Source of the DNA: Sabellastarte sp. h YS-2021 | Lineage: Eukaryota > Annelida > Polychaeta > Sabellida > Sabellidae | Assembly: GCA_964017235.1 (NCBI GenBank) | Contig: OZ024936.1 | Coordinates: 91,920,537-91,984,536, forward strand | DNA length: 64,000 bases | Direction of reading: 5' to 3' | Part shown: in pieces, positions 10,866 through 20,347 of the stretch | Position numbering within the stretch: the first letter of the stretch is position 1 | Layout: every line of letters begins with the position of its first letter | Made by a program: the position numbers and the translations under genes | Notes under the pieces: generated by a model | The model's database searches: none | Told to the model about the DNA's origin: nothing | What the model saw: the letters and a program-made list of their open reading frames with translations, nothing else

Positions 10866-11040
10866 ATCCAGAATTGTAAGGTAGTACTGTATTGTTGTTC
10901 TTGACAGGGGCCTGCAGCGTGTCAACTTTGTTGCAGCTTTTAAAAATGTGATATCCCCTTGCAGGGGCCTTATAATGTATATAGCAAATACTAACAGCAT
11001 ACTATACTTTGTTGTAGGAAGTTTGGCCTTACACAGTTTA
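10866..11040 (+). other. Linker between RNase H and recombinase
   Basis: No conserved block is recognised. Several stops occur in all frames, consistent with decay. Confidence 0.35.
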
Positions 11041-11845
11041 TCAAAGAAGGCAGCTTCTAGAACTCAGACCATAGACCAAGCAGGCCTACACAAGAATGTT
11101 CAAGGTGTTCCTGGCATTCTGCATTTGCATGAAAGTGTCTATTCAAAGTGTCAATGTTAAAGTCATATTGTCATTTTTTGAATGTCTTGTCATTAGTTAT
11201 TATACTTATAGTATGCTTGCAAATTATTTGTCGGCCATACAAAGCCTCATTTGTGTTGTACGATCTTCCTTACCATGTGTTGGATGACCCAAAAATTAAA
11301 TTATTCCAAAAATCTATCAGAATTAACAGACCTTTGAATCTTGTTTCTCACAACATTATTGATATACAAATGCTTGAACAGATCTCCCTGGCCTGTGATG
11401 GATTCAAATGTGCTCAAGTTTTAAGAACAGTATTTTTAACTGGATTCTTTGGGTTCTTCAGGCTATCTAACCTGGTTCCCCATGCCCTGACCTCTTTGTC
11501 ATCTGACTGGTCATGATCTCTTCGTTTCAAAGAAGTTAGTAAAAATTCTGATACAATGGTCCAAAACAATGCAAAATAGAGATGTTGTACAGGTTATATC
11601 TCTTCCAAAACTCAAAAATCCCTTGATTTGCCCTTTCAGGGCCCTTACGGCCCTGTCTGCTTTATATCCAATGTTCAGATTCACACTTCTACGGGTTGGC
11701 AATCCCTTACAGATACTAAGGTTAGGAAGTGCCTGAAAGCCATCAATGTGACCCTGGGTTTGAATCCACAATTTTCACCTTCCACTCATTCAGAAGATCA
11801 GGTGCCACCTTTGCATACAACTGCCACATTCCCATACAACATATA
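11041..11845 (+). pseudogene. Tyrosine recombinase of the Ngaro element, main part
   Basis: The N-terminal core-binding region reads, across frames, AYTRMFKVFLAFC, KVILSFFECLV, MLANYLSAIKA and LYDLPYHVLDDP. The catalytic domain begins in LRTVFLTGFFGFFRLSNLVP (about 11431-11490), where the Arg of FFRLSNL is the conserved box I arginine. After a frame change the H-x-x-R box appears as FTFHSFRRSGATFAYN (about 11773-11820). The frame is then cut by the L2 insertion after codon ATA (11843-11845), between box II (HxxR) and the nucleophilic tyrosine. Tyrosine recombinases integrate the circular cDNA of these elements without target duplication. Frameshifts show inactivity before or in addition to the insertion. 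Confidence 0.8.
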
Positions 11846-13994
11846 ATATTATAACAGCAATCTGTCAGAAATTTTTGACCGACATGCACCACTTAAGGAA
11901 AAAAGGGTAGTTGTTAGACCAAATACATCTTGGTATAATGCCAGCATTCGACATCAAAAGGTATTGAAGAGACGGCTAGAGCGAAAGTGGAAGAAATCTC
12001 GGTTGCCAGAGGACTACAATAATTTTTGCGTGCAATGTGAGGTTGTCAACAAATGTATCTGTGAATGTAAAACTGAATTCCTATCAAACAAGATCATCGA
12101 AACAAAGGGCGACACAAGAAGACTTTTTCAGGCAACAAAACTTTTACTGGGTGATGCTAGAAAGTCAACTCTACCAGAATGTGATAGTGATAAGCTCCTT
12201 GCTGATAGATTCAACCATTTCTTCTTAGATAAAATTGTAAAGATCAGAGATGAAATTAATAATTCACCATTGTTAGAAACTGCAAACAGCATTAGAGAAA
12301 AACTCTTCCCTTTTGACGAACCCAATGCACTTTCTTCTTTTACTCCTACTACAGAATCAGAAATTAAAAAAATTGTGTCCAAGGCTTCTAGTACTACCTG
12401 TGGTCTGGATCCAATACCAAGTTGTTTTGTAAAGCAACACATTGACTCCTTAGTACCCTTCTTGACAAACCTTGTGAATAAATCACTTGAGACTGGTGTT
12501 TTCCCCTGTGTCTGGAAGGAAGCCAACATTACTCCACTACTGAAAAAAGATGGCTTGGATGCTGAGGTGCTGAAAAATTACAGGCCCGTGTCAAATTTGG
12601 CTTTCATTTCTAAACTTGTTGAACAAGTAGTAGCTAGTCGAATAAAAGGACATCTAAACCGGCACAATCTTTGGGATAGAAATCAGTCTGCATACCGTTC
12701 ATTTCATTCAACTGAAACTGCACTCCTGAGAGTCCACAATGATCTGCTCCATGCTATTGACAAAAAGAAAATGGCCGCTCTCATGCTACTTGATCTCAGT
12801 GCGGCTTTTGACACTATCGACCATAAAATTCTATTGGATCGCCTTTCAATAAAATTTGGTATCACTGGTGTTGCTCATAAATGGATTACCTCCTATCTTC
12901 ACCAAAGATCACAAAGGACAAAAATTGGTGATAAACTTTCAGACCCGCTTGTTTTACCTTTTGGGGTTCCTCAAGGATCAATACTGGGTCCACTCCTGTT
13001 TACCCAATATGTTAATCCAGTGGGGGAGATCACAAAAAATCATGACATCTCAAGTATGTTTTACGCAGATGATAGCCAGCTCTACATATCATTTGATCAC
13101 AGGAAAGATCACGGCAGCCAGTTATATAAACTTGAAAACTGTATCTCTGAAATAAGGAAATGGATGCAACAAAATTTTTTGAAACTAAATGACTCCAAAA
13201 CTGAATTTATTGTGTTTGGCTCACGTTTTTCTCATAAAAACTGCCCTGCACTACATACAACTATTGGCCAGTGTAGGATTGAACCGTCAGCTTCAGTCAA
13301 AAACCTGGGTGTTCATTTAGACAGATTTCTCGGCATGGATATATTCATGGCTAATAAATACAGGACCATAAACCATCAGATGAGGAAGATCTCAAGGATT
13401 CGCAAATACCTTAGTATGGATGCCTGTAAAACATTAGTTCAAGCACTGGTTATCTCAAGACTGGATTATGGATCAAGTCTTCTCTATGGATCCAACAAAG
13501 GACACATAAGAAAACTTCAACACCTCCAAAATTCTGCAGCCAGGTTAATATGTCGGACAACTGTAAGGGAGGATGCTAGGCCTCTACTTCAAAGCCTTCA
13601 CTGGTTACCAGTTGACTATCGGATTCAGTTTCGTATAGTCACCCATGTCTATAGATGCCTTAATGATAAATCTCCGGTCTACCTATCCGAGCTCCTGCAT
13701 GGAACAAGCAGCATAAGAAACCTCAGATCAAACAGTCACCACAATCTTGAAGTTAAGCGGACTAACTCAAAAGCAGGAGGAAATGCCTTCGAGATTTGTG
13801 GACCCAGATTGTGGAATCGCTTGCCAGACTATATCAAAACTGCAACCAATACAGACAAGTTCAAGAAGCTTTTAAAAACAGCCTATTTCAAGGCTGCTTA
13901 TAATATTTAATGTGTTTTATTCTCATTGTAAAGCGCTTTGAGCTGCCAAGATAAAGCGCTATATAAGCAAGGTTTAATAATAATAATAATAATA
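11846..13994 (+). mobile_element. 5'-truncated L2-like LINE nested in the Ngaro recombinase
   Basis: This insertion runs from within an open LINE frame (no 5' UTR, no complete endonuclease) to a (TAA)n tail at about 13972-13994. Just before the tail are AAAGCGCTTTGAG and ATAAAGCGCTATAT, a hairpin-capable L2-type 3' end. The frame of the Ngaro recombinase resumes at 13995 exactly in register with 11845. No target duplication can be separated from the A/T-rich tail. Its long intact frame contrasts with the broken host element, so it is the younger insertion. Confidence 0.88.
11847..13910 (+). CDS. L2-like ORF2 fragment: linker and reverse transcriptase
   Basis: The frame is open from the truncation point (11847) to TAA 13908-13910, about 687 codons; the first Met is at 11964 but was not the native start. 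The N-terminal part (FNHFFLDKIVKIRDEI, CGLDPIPSCFVK) is the endonuclease-RT linker of the L2 clade. RT blocks follow in order: ITPLLKK, NYRPVSNLAFISKLVEQVV, NQSAYRSFHSTETALLRVHN, LLDLSAAFDTIDHKILLDRL (catalytic Asp), LPFGVPQGSILGPLLF, FYADDSQLY (catalytic YADD), and LKLNDSKTEFIVFGS. The C-terminal part has HLQNSAARLI, LHWLPVDYRIQFRI and FEICGPRLWNRLPDYIKTA. No stop or frameshift interrupts the RT, so this copy is recent, though it lacks the endonuclease and cannot be autonomous. Confidence 0.93.
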   Translation, partial: YYNSNLSEIFDRHAPLKEKRVVVRPNTSWYNASIRHQKVLKRRLERKWKKSRLPEDYNNFCVQCEVVNKCICECKTEFLSNKIIETKGDTRRLFQATKLLLGDARKSTLPECDSDKLLADRFNHFFLDKIVKIRDEINNSPLLETANSIREKLFPFDEPNALSSFTPTTESEIKKIVSKASSTTCGLDPIPSCFVKQHIDSLVPFLTNLVNKSLETGVFPCVWKEANITPLLKKDGLDAEVLKNYRPVSNLAFISKLVEQVVASRIKGHLNRHNLWDRNQSAYRSFHSTETALLRVHNDLLHAIDKKKMAALMLLDLSAAFDTIDHKILLDRLSIKFGITGVAHKWITSYLHQRSQRTKIGDKLSDPLVLPFGVPQGSILGPLLFTQYVNPVGEITKNHDISSMFYADDSQLYISFDHRKDHGSQLYKLENCISEIRKWMQQNFLKLNDSKTEFIVFGSRFSHKNCPALHTTIGQCRIEPSASVKNLGVHLDRFLGMDIFMANKYRTINHQMRKISRIRKYLSMDACKTLVQALVISRLDYGSSLLYGSNKGHIRKLQHLQNSAARLICRTTVREDARPLLQSLHWLPVDYRIQFRIVTHVYRCLNDKSPVYLSELLHGTSSIRNLRSNSHHNLEVKRTNSKAGGNAFEICGPRLWNRLPDYIKTATNTDKFKKLLKTAYFKAAYNI

Positions 13995-14102
13995 AAAAGA
14001 CATGGCACATGGTCTTCTGAATGTGTGTGGCGTTATATTCAGACTGACCACTCAGCTGGGGAAACCCTGGCTTTTTCTCTTGCTAATGCTATAAATGCTT
14101 AA
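13995..14102 (+). pseudogene. Tyrosine recombinase of the Ngaro element, C-terminal end
   Basis: Thirty-five codons plus TAA continue the recombinase frame after the L2: KRHGTWSSECVWRYIQTD, then GETLAFSLANAINA and stop. The Tyr in VWRYI is the expected nucleophilic tyrosine, found ~25 residues after the HxxR box in intact relatives. The exact codon register with 11845 shows what the site looked like before insertion. Confidence 0.8.
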
Positions 14103-14124
14103 TAGTCCCTACTGTTGGGGTTGA

Positions 14125-14402
14125 GGGCCTTCATATGTTCACTACCTATATGAAGTTCGAGTGTAAACCTGTAGGTCTTATCGCCTTCAGCTTTAGGGTG
14201 ACCTTAAATGAAGTACTCAATCACTTAAACCACTTCGTGTCCAATCACAACCTCACATTTAGAGGTCTTTCTTAATTTAAACTTTGACCTTTATAGGTCT
14301 ATTCTGGCTTGTGACCTTTCTCAAGGTCAACCCTACTGCTGGCGCTTTTTTAGACCTTTAGGATGTATCTGATTTAATGTAACTCTTTTATTTGTAAATC
14401 CG
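14125..14402 (+). repeat. Ngaro repeat B1
   Basis: It begins GGGCCTTCATATGTTCACTA about 23 bases after the recombinase stop and matches B2 (14910-~15200) over almost its full length. B1 carries a short extra segment (ACTGCTGGCGCTTTTT) that B2 lacks. Confidence 0.85.
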
Positions 14403-14604
14403 CATGGTCTATATGGACAATGACTTTAAAATTTCCTCATCATGAGCTTAACAAGTAATCTTAGTAATCTTAACTGTTAATCCTATATGCATATTTTATC
14501 GAATCTTTATATACTACATGACTTGCATATAATTTTTAGCATACAAATTATATTTACCTTGTTACATGTATTAAACAAAGTGCCCTCAACCTTGTGTTTT
14601 ACTG

Positions 14605-14708
14605 TCTTGGGGTGTTTGGGCACCACGAATGTCAGTCCTGCCCCAAGACAGTACCTATTGTGTAATTACATCAAAATTGGTCTATGTACCAGTCTAATTT
14701 GCACACAG
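14605..14708 (+). repeat. Ngaro repeat A2
   Basis: Direct copy of A1 with a handful of substitutions, including the TCTTGGGG/CCCCAAGA stem. It lies between B1 and B2, separated from them by ~200 bases on each side, as the Ngaro layout requires. Confidence 0.85.
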
Positions 14709-14909
14709 GACTGGGGTATCTGTAGGTCCTCATAGTTGCTGGGTAACCCAGCAAAAGCCAATCAGATGGGCCACCTTTGGTTTGCAGTTACCTTTATCAA
14801 TTTCCAAAGTCACTTTGTGATTAGACTTTGTGGGAAGGACATGAACCTAGAAAATTAGCTTTCCCACCCTCCGTCCCATTATACTTGTTATTCATATTTA
14901 CCTTGTACA

Positions 14910-15200
14910 GGGCCTTCATATGTTCACTACCTGTATAATGTTTGAGTGTAAACCTCTAGGTCTTATCGCCTCCAGCTTTAGGGTGACCTTAAATGAAGTA
15001 CTAAATCACTTAAACCACTTAGTGTCCAATCACAACCTCACATTTAGAGGTCTTTCTTAATTTAAACTTTGACCTTTATAGGTCTATTCTGGCTTGTGAC
15101 CTTTCTCAAGGTCAACCCTTTAGACCTTTAGGGTGTATCTGATTTAATGTGATGTATCTTAATTTAATGTATCTGATTTTTCTCTTTTATTTGTAAATCG
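14910..15200 (+). repeat. Ngaro repeat B2
   Basis: Direct copy of B1. It starts GGGCCTTCATATGTTCACTA, keeps the phrase CTTTAGGGTGACCTTAAATG, and has a short local duplication of GATTTAATG/TGTATCT near 15137-15178 not seen in B1. It marks the 3' end of the element. Confidence 0.82.
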
Positions 15201-15916
15201 CTGCCCGCCCACCTGCAGAAATACACAAAAGACCTAAACCTTAAATTCTAATGCAAACCATCTGTACCCTGAGGTCTCTTGGATTCAGACTGGCACCTTC
15301 ATAAATAGTGCCTTTACAAATTGGCATTATTTTTTTCTACAATAAGAAACCTCAATTTTGTTTATATTAATATTTAAAAAAATATTTGTCACTTTTGTTG
15401 TGGACATTGTCTGCGAAAGTATTGGTTCCTGAATTCAGTGTGTGTGGGGGGGATAATAAAATTCCAGCTAAAATATAATGGTGATGATAAAATATAATAA
15501 TTGATGGAGACAAAATCGATTATTCAATAAACTACCCAATCCTTCTTGGTAAGTGGTACTTAAATAGACAGAAAGGATGTGAAAAAACAGATTTGATTTC
15601 CAGAATTTGTTAAACTAGTTAATGACAAGGTACACAGCTTATGAATGTCATATACTCTGAATGATAATAATTTGAAGGACTTTATGAGCTTGCATGGCCT
15701 TCTGCATACTCAGTGATTCATTTAACAAAAGAAAGTTAAAGCTTTGATACTTGTGCTGATGTTACTTAAATTTATCTTATTCATTATGATGTTTATAAAA
15801 AACTCAGTGTCTGATAAAATATTGTCTGAAATAATTGTAATAGTGTTGTTTAAATTTTTTAGGAAAATAGAGATGAATAAAGTATGAAAAAAGTTTTTTT
15901 AAAAATAAATCATCAC
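15201..15916. other. Kunitz gene intron, 5' part
   Basis: AT-rich intronic sequence between the Ngaro element and the upstream Kunitz exon. No coding or element signature seen. Confidence 0.4.
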
Positions 15917-16046
15917 CTGTTTGCATTTCCTTTACATCCTCCATATATGAACCTCGTACATTTCTTTGCTTTCTTGTCCAAAAACCATTTTGGAAAATAA
16001 CCTTCACATGGCCCAGGATCAGCTGGTAGGTTACACACTGATTTAT
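15917..16046 (-). CDS. Kunitz gene, upstream exon: first four cysteines of domain 1
   Basis: The minus-strand frame reads SVCNLPADPGPC, EGYFPKWFLDKKAKKC, TRFIYGGC, KGNAN and ends AAC-AG|GT at 15917. This is the same phase-2 donor and the same -GNANR- junction as in the middle exon. The proposed acceptor is AG at 16048-16047 after a weak T-rich tract, giving a phase-1 start, as usual for an exon after a signal peptide. The missing fifth and sixth cysteines are supplied by the 6563-6408 exon ~9.35 kb downstream, so the three exons form one reading frame with 18 cysteines. P1 here is Glu, unusual for trypsin inhibition. The signal-peptide exon was not found; it may lie above 16.05 kb. Confidence 0.8.
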
Positions 16047-16279
16047 CTTAAATATAAAGGTTATTTTCTATATATATACATATGTTATCTAATTTTGAGC
16101 TCTAGAGCTCCAGAGGTGAGCACTCCCTACAAGATTTTACCTTTGGCCTTTAATCTCTTATGATGCAAAAATGCTAAATTAAGTGTCCATTTAGGGCTGT
16201 TGTAAGGCTTTTTGTTTGTGGCAAAGTCTGATAATGCATTTTAAGAACTCCACATTAACCCTTTTAAGTCAAATTGCAC

Positions 16280-17035
16280 CCTTGCAGTAAACATTAAAAA
16301 TGTGTAAAATGTTTTAAATGTTTACAAAATGTTTTCAGAACAAATTAAACCCTATCTTTTGAGTTACTATATATTTTCAATGTTTACACTGCAATGTTTA
16401 AAAATATTTTATAAGCATTCTCGATACAAACGTTTTTGCTGAAAACATTTGTGAAACAACATTAAAATAACTAAAAAAACCTCATGAAATGTTTAAAACA
16501 ACTTTTTTCACAATGTTTTGTAATAATCATGTTTTTCTAATAACATTTACTAGCAACTAAGTTTCATATTCATTATTTTTAAACATTTTTGAAATGTTTT
16601 CTATCAAATATTTTGAAAAAATTCTATCACAAGCATTTTTATACCCGTATAATTTATTAAACATTTCCTTTCAAACATTTCCAAACAAAGATGGCGGTGA
16701 GCAATAATGTGGGGTTTTAGATAAGTTACCTCACATTCAATCCCTAAAAGTAACAATTGAATGGGAGCACAATTTCTGAGCCACTGTCTTACAGTTTTAG
16801 ACAGAAGAATAATAATTTTTTCGGTGAGCAACCTAAAAAGTTATTGAATTTGACCTCTGACCAGAATTAAGGTTTATCTTGCTAAGCAATGTCAAAGTAA
16901 TGTTGTAACGTTTTTATAACATATGTCATTAAATGTTTAATAAATGGTATACATAAAATTGTTTTAAAACATTTGAAATGCGTTTTCCTACCCATCAATT
17001 TTTAACCTTTGCCAAATGTTTCCTTTCAAATGAAT
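16280..17035. repeat. AATGTTT/AAACATT-rich degenerate repeat block
   Basis: The motifs AATGTTT, AAACATT, AATGTTTT and AACGTTTT recur dozens of times on both strands with irregular spacing, so the block has strong potential to fold on itself. No open frame of note. It probably derives from a short-motif repeat family; its superfamily is not identified. Confidence 0.6.
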
Positions 17036-17059
17036 GCAAAATTCAAAACTGTTTACTGG

Positions 17060-17215
17060 ACTCTTGCCCCGTGTGGTGATACACACTCTAGCCCTTTCAG
17101 GCAAAGTATGTTGAGAGCTAGAGTTATGTTTATTTCTTTGTGCAATTCAAAAGCACTGGGATCAAATCCCAGTAGAGACAATCAAAAACAGCAAAGCAGT
17201 ACAATGCATTTATGC
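17060..17215 (+). mobile_element. Diverged tRNA-related SINE fragment (family D)
   Basis: GCTAGAGTTATGTTTATTTC, then CACTGGGATCAAATCCCAGT and AGAGACAATCAA match the order of the clearer copy at 56615-56745 (GCTAGACTTGTGTTTATTTC, GGGATCAACTCCCAGCAGAA, CCAATCAA). The A box is lost and the B box is only partly kept. Confidence 0.5.
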
Positions 17216-18785
17216 CTTAGTAGTATCCATCAGGTTTAGTAAGTGTACCTAAGTCAGGATTTTTTTGGGGCATTTTATCATAAAAAGAACCATGTTTTCA
17301 GAAATTTAAAAAACTATGAAAACCTGTCATAATCTCTCAAATGCTGTTTAGAACTCCGTATGTGGGAGGAATACAAGGGAGGGATAATAAAAACACAACA
17401 ATGCAGTTTCTGGAGAACAAATATGTAGTCTGGTTTTTTTAAAGTTATCAGAATGAAAATAGGTTCCTCAAACTGCAAAATGACAGTAGGGTCCTAAAAT
17501 ATATTTTGTGATAAGTACAAATACAGCTATAGAACTTGTCCTATGGCAATATAATCAGGGCTGTTGAAAAGTGGACAGCATTTGACCAATTATTTTATAC
17601 TGTTCCCAATAAATTACAAAGACTGTTAAACACTTTGCATACAATAATTAGCGCTAAAGAACAATTCTTCTCATTGCATTCTAGCATATGATGAAGTTAT
17701 AAATAGTATTTATATTGACCCCGGACACAGTTTAGATAACATACAGCTCTTTGCATCAGTCAGATGTGGTTTGTTAGGCATATTTTCACTGACATATAAA
17801 CTTTTTTATTAATCTTTATAATCCTGCATACTATCAGTTATAAAATAATAGAAAAGTATCAAGATATATTGCACATTTTTCTCTGCTATAAAGTTCCTTT
17901 AGTATCACACTAGGTGTTAGTTTTAAATGAAGTAAAACAGAAATTTGCGAAATGCGGTCCACTGCAAATTGAAATTGTCCCCTCCTGTATGTCAGCAGAA
18001 TGGCTATACTGGGCGGCTCATTTATAGAAGAGCACTAGCAAGACACAAGGATCATTTAGGGAACTATAAACTATAAAGATCATGAAGCCTTTTTTAAAAT
18101 TCTTTGCCCAGTGTTTGTCTTCATATACTTGTTAAAACAAGACGTGGTAATCCAAAAGAGATGTTTCTTTGAGAAGTCCCCTACCATTGCTTTTAGGTTT
18201 ATAAGTCCCCCCCCGGACAACAGGTGCTGCGATTTAACATTATTTTATTTATATTTGTAAGTCTCAATATTTTGTATAATTAATATATAAATACATTTCT
18301 ACATATGTACATGTATATATATCTATTTCTACTTTATTTACAGGCCACACTTTGATTATATATGTTAAAGTCACTGAAGAGAGTACACAAAGACACACTA
18401 TTACTACCCTAGTTCAGGTGAGAGCAGGTGATTATTATGCACATATTACCATTACCCCTAGTACAAAGTTATTAGCACCAACCCCCATTCGGGTGGTAAT
18501 GAGACACGGTGAGTAAGTTTTGAGGGTGACTTAAGCAAGTCTGACACCTATAGTGACCTCAGTTGAGTATGTAAGCCACTAAAAACATTAAAATGACCTA
18601 ATACCTGTAAAATAGAATAAACTAACCACAAGCCAGCTCCAATCATAGGGAGTGATGGGTGGGCAAAAAACATGTCTGTCTTGTTTGCATTCACAATTCA
18701 AACTGAGGAAATTTCCTCTGGGTTGTGTAGCTACCAATGCAGGCATTCAAGTGTGCAAGGTCATGTTAACAGCAACCACTAGACC
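17216..18785. other. No recognised gene
   Basis: AT-rich sequence; no family signature found in either strand. A run of CCCCCCCC at about 18211 is the only compositional outlier. Confidence 0.35.
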
Positions 18786-18908
18786 TTCTCATATGATGCT
18801 CCAAAATTCTGGAATGATTTGCCACTGGAAATTTGAACTGCTCCTACAGTATCATGTTTCAAAAGGCAATTTAAAACTTATCTATTTCAGAAGTTGCTCC
18901 CTCCCTAG
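18786..18908 (+). pseudogene. LINE (L2/CR1-like) C-terminal RT fragment
   Basis: One frame reads FSYDAPKFWNDLPLEI, stop, TAPTVSCFKRQFKTYLFQKL and ends at TAG 18906-18908. This is the standard C-terminal block (A-P-K-WN-LP--IR-A-S---FK--LKTYLF). The internal TGA stands where Arg is expected, consistent with CGA to TGA decay. A LINE-like 3' region may follow. Confidence 0.7.
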
Positions 18909-19929
18909 GTTTTCATACTACCGTACACCAATGATCCCCCAGTGATGATCCTGCTATGTTTTATGACTTCTGATTTATGTATTATGATGTGTGTGCCTTA
19001 GAATCTGCGAGTTCACAGATTAAGCACATGGACAGCTGATACCTGTTACCTGATGACTGTTTGCATGTTTATCTGAGTGCTCTTGTTAATGAAATATTAA
19101 ACAAAATTAGCACTTGCTGTTTGACAACTTTGTAAATTATGCAGTGTGAGTGGCGATAGGAAAAACGGGAAATATATTATTCTGTCTGCCCAAGTAATGA
19201 GGTCAAACATGGCATGCACTGGTGATAATGAAAATATAATTGAGATTTTAATCTTAAATGTTTAGTCTCCCTTTGTTACGTCACAGCAGCACAAAAAACA
19301 ATTTCAGTATCCAGGGACTGAAGAAGGGCCAAGCACCACTGGGAAATATAGAAACTAGGATGAGTATGCCTTTGTGAATGGCAATATATGAGGATGGGTG
19401 AATCTGACTAGGAAGAGTATTACAAAGAATGGGAGTATCAAAAGCAAAGCTGACAAATTGGCAGACTTTGAGTAAATGAGTAAATGGATGAAACTTTGGT
19501 ACAACAAGGTAATGGCTAACTGTCTGACATTGTCTGATACTATAAAATGTATTATAACATGAAAGGAACGGAGGACAGAAGAAAAGAAATGTGTGGATTA
19601 AAAGCTTAAGAAAACCAGTATGAAAATAGTTGTAACAAAAATATTTTGGGTACAGCTGATGAAGTTATGGTACTAAACGGCAATATTATAATTAATCTAA
19701 ATTAGGAACATATGTCCAAAGGGCCTAAAGTAAAAGCTGGTTGAACAAATAACTTGTCTTTACTGCTGGCAAGACAATAACAACACTTGGATTATAGCAT
19801 TTATAGCTATTCAGCAAATCAAACTTATTTTAGTACTAATTCTCTCACATTATCCACAGATACTATGGAGCTACATTGTTTTATATGCTGTACTGGTCTT
19901 TCTTTTGTATGGAAACATATTTTTGTATA
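18909..19929. other. No recognised gene
   Basis: No family signature seen in either strand. Confidence 0.35.
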
Positions 19930-20105
19930 TATGTTACAGTAAATATGTGAAATCAGTAAATAGGTGTATTTTTTTTAAATACGCGTATTTACTGATTTGG
20001 TCAGTAAATACACACATTCCCTAAAATTTTCAGTAAATGCGCATATTTACTGATTTATGACATGTATTATTTCACAAGTTTACTGGTTCAACTTTCAGTA
20101 AATAT
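19930..20105. repeat. Cluster of CAGTAAATA / TATTTACTG inverted motifs
   Basis: At least five CAGTAAAT and three ATTTACTG motifs occur within ~175 bases, including TACGCGTATTTACTG next to the inverse motif, which makes overlapping hairpins. A related stretch in the opposite sense lies at about 32800-32850 (CAGTATTTACTGATTTTGCA, then ATATTTACTGTAACATATAC), so this is a dispersed repeat rather than a unique site. Confidence 0.6.
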
Positions 20106-20116
20106 GTAAATATGAG

Positions 20117-20347
20117 ATTGCATGTTTAAAGCTGTGTTCAACAAGTTTAGCCCAAACACTGTTATTGCAGACTTTCTCCAAAAAACTGGTAATACAGACA
20201 TTGTAGAGGCCAACCCATTGGATACTTTTTGGGGAGCAGGGATTCCACTACAAGATAAGAACATATTTGTGAAGGAAATGTGGAAAGGAAAAAAAAAACA
20301 GAGCAGGAGTTGTACTATCAAGAGTGAGGGAATACTTAAAGAAATAA
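20117..20347 (+). pseudogene. NADAR (YbiA-like) domain, C-terminal exon with frameshift in an A10 run
   Basis: From about 20117 the plus strand reads DCMFKAVFNKFSPNTVIADF, then LQKTGNTDIVEANPLDTFWG, AG and EMWKGK. This matches the NADAR family pattern of an amphipathic K-AV--KF segment, L--T, (L/I)VE---D--WG-G. At the run of ten A (20289-20298) the frame slips. One base fewer would give W-K-G-K-N-R-A-G and an arginine-containing helix before a stop at 20345-20347, exactly the family's GKN-(L/A)G---M-VRE ending. NADAR proteins act on N-glycosidic bonds of ADP-ribose-type or damaged nucleotide/riboflavin intermediates. The N-terminal half was not found. Either a pseudogene, a lone exon, or an assembly/sequencing slip in the homopolymer. 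Confidence 0.75.

Larger units (their letters stand above)
7606..15200 (+). mobile_element. Ngaro-type tyrosine-recombinase retrotransposon with nested L2
   Basis: The element shows the split direct repeat arrangement known for Ngaro elements, A1 - internal region - B1 - A2 - B2. A1 is 7606-7708, B1 14125-14402, A2 14605-14708 and B2 14910-~15200. Internally, in order, there are a gag-like region with a zinc-binding cluster, a reverse transcriptase/RNase H region and a tyrosine recombinase, all on the plus strand. DIRS1-type elements have inverted terminal repeats instead, so the direct, split order argues for Ngaro. The element lies in the intron of the Kunitz gene in the opposite orientation. 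Its frames carry several frameshifts and stops, so it is inactive. A 2.15-kb L2 (11846-13994) is inserted in the recombinase frame. Confidence 0.85.

Noticed and set aside
11964-13910. Host gene of 648 codons
   Set aside because: All recognisable blocks are LINE reverse transcriptase, and it ends in an L2-type tail inside another element.
16685-16702. YY1-type site (AAGATGGCGG) marking a promoter
   Set aside because: Single isolated motif within an AATGTTT-rich repeat, with no gene start nearby; the similar motif at 63.02 kb is also isolated.
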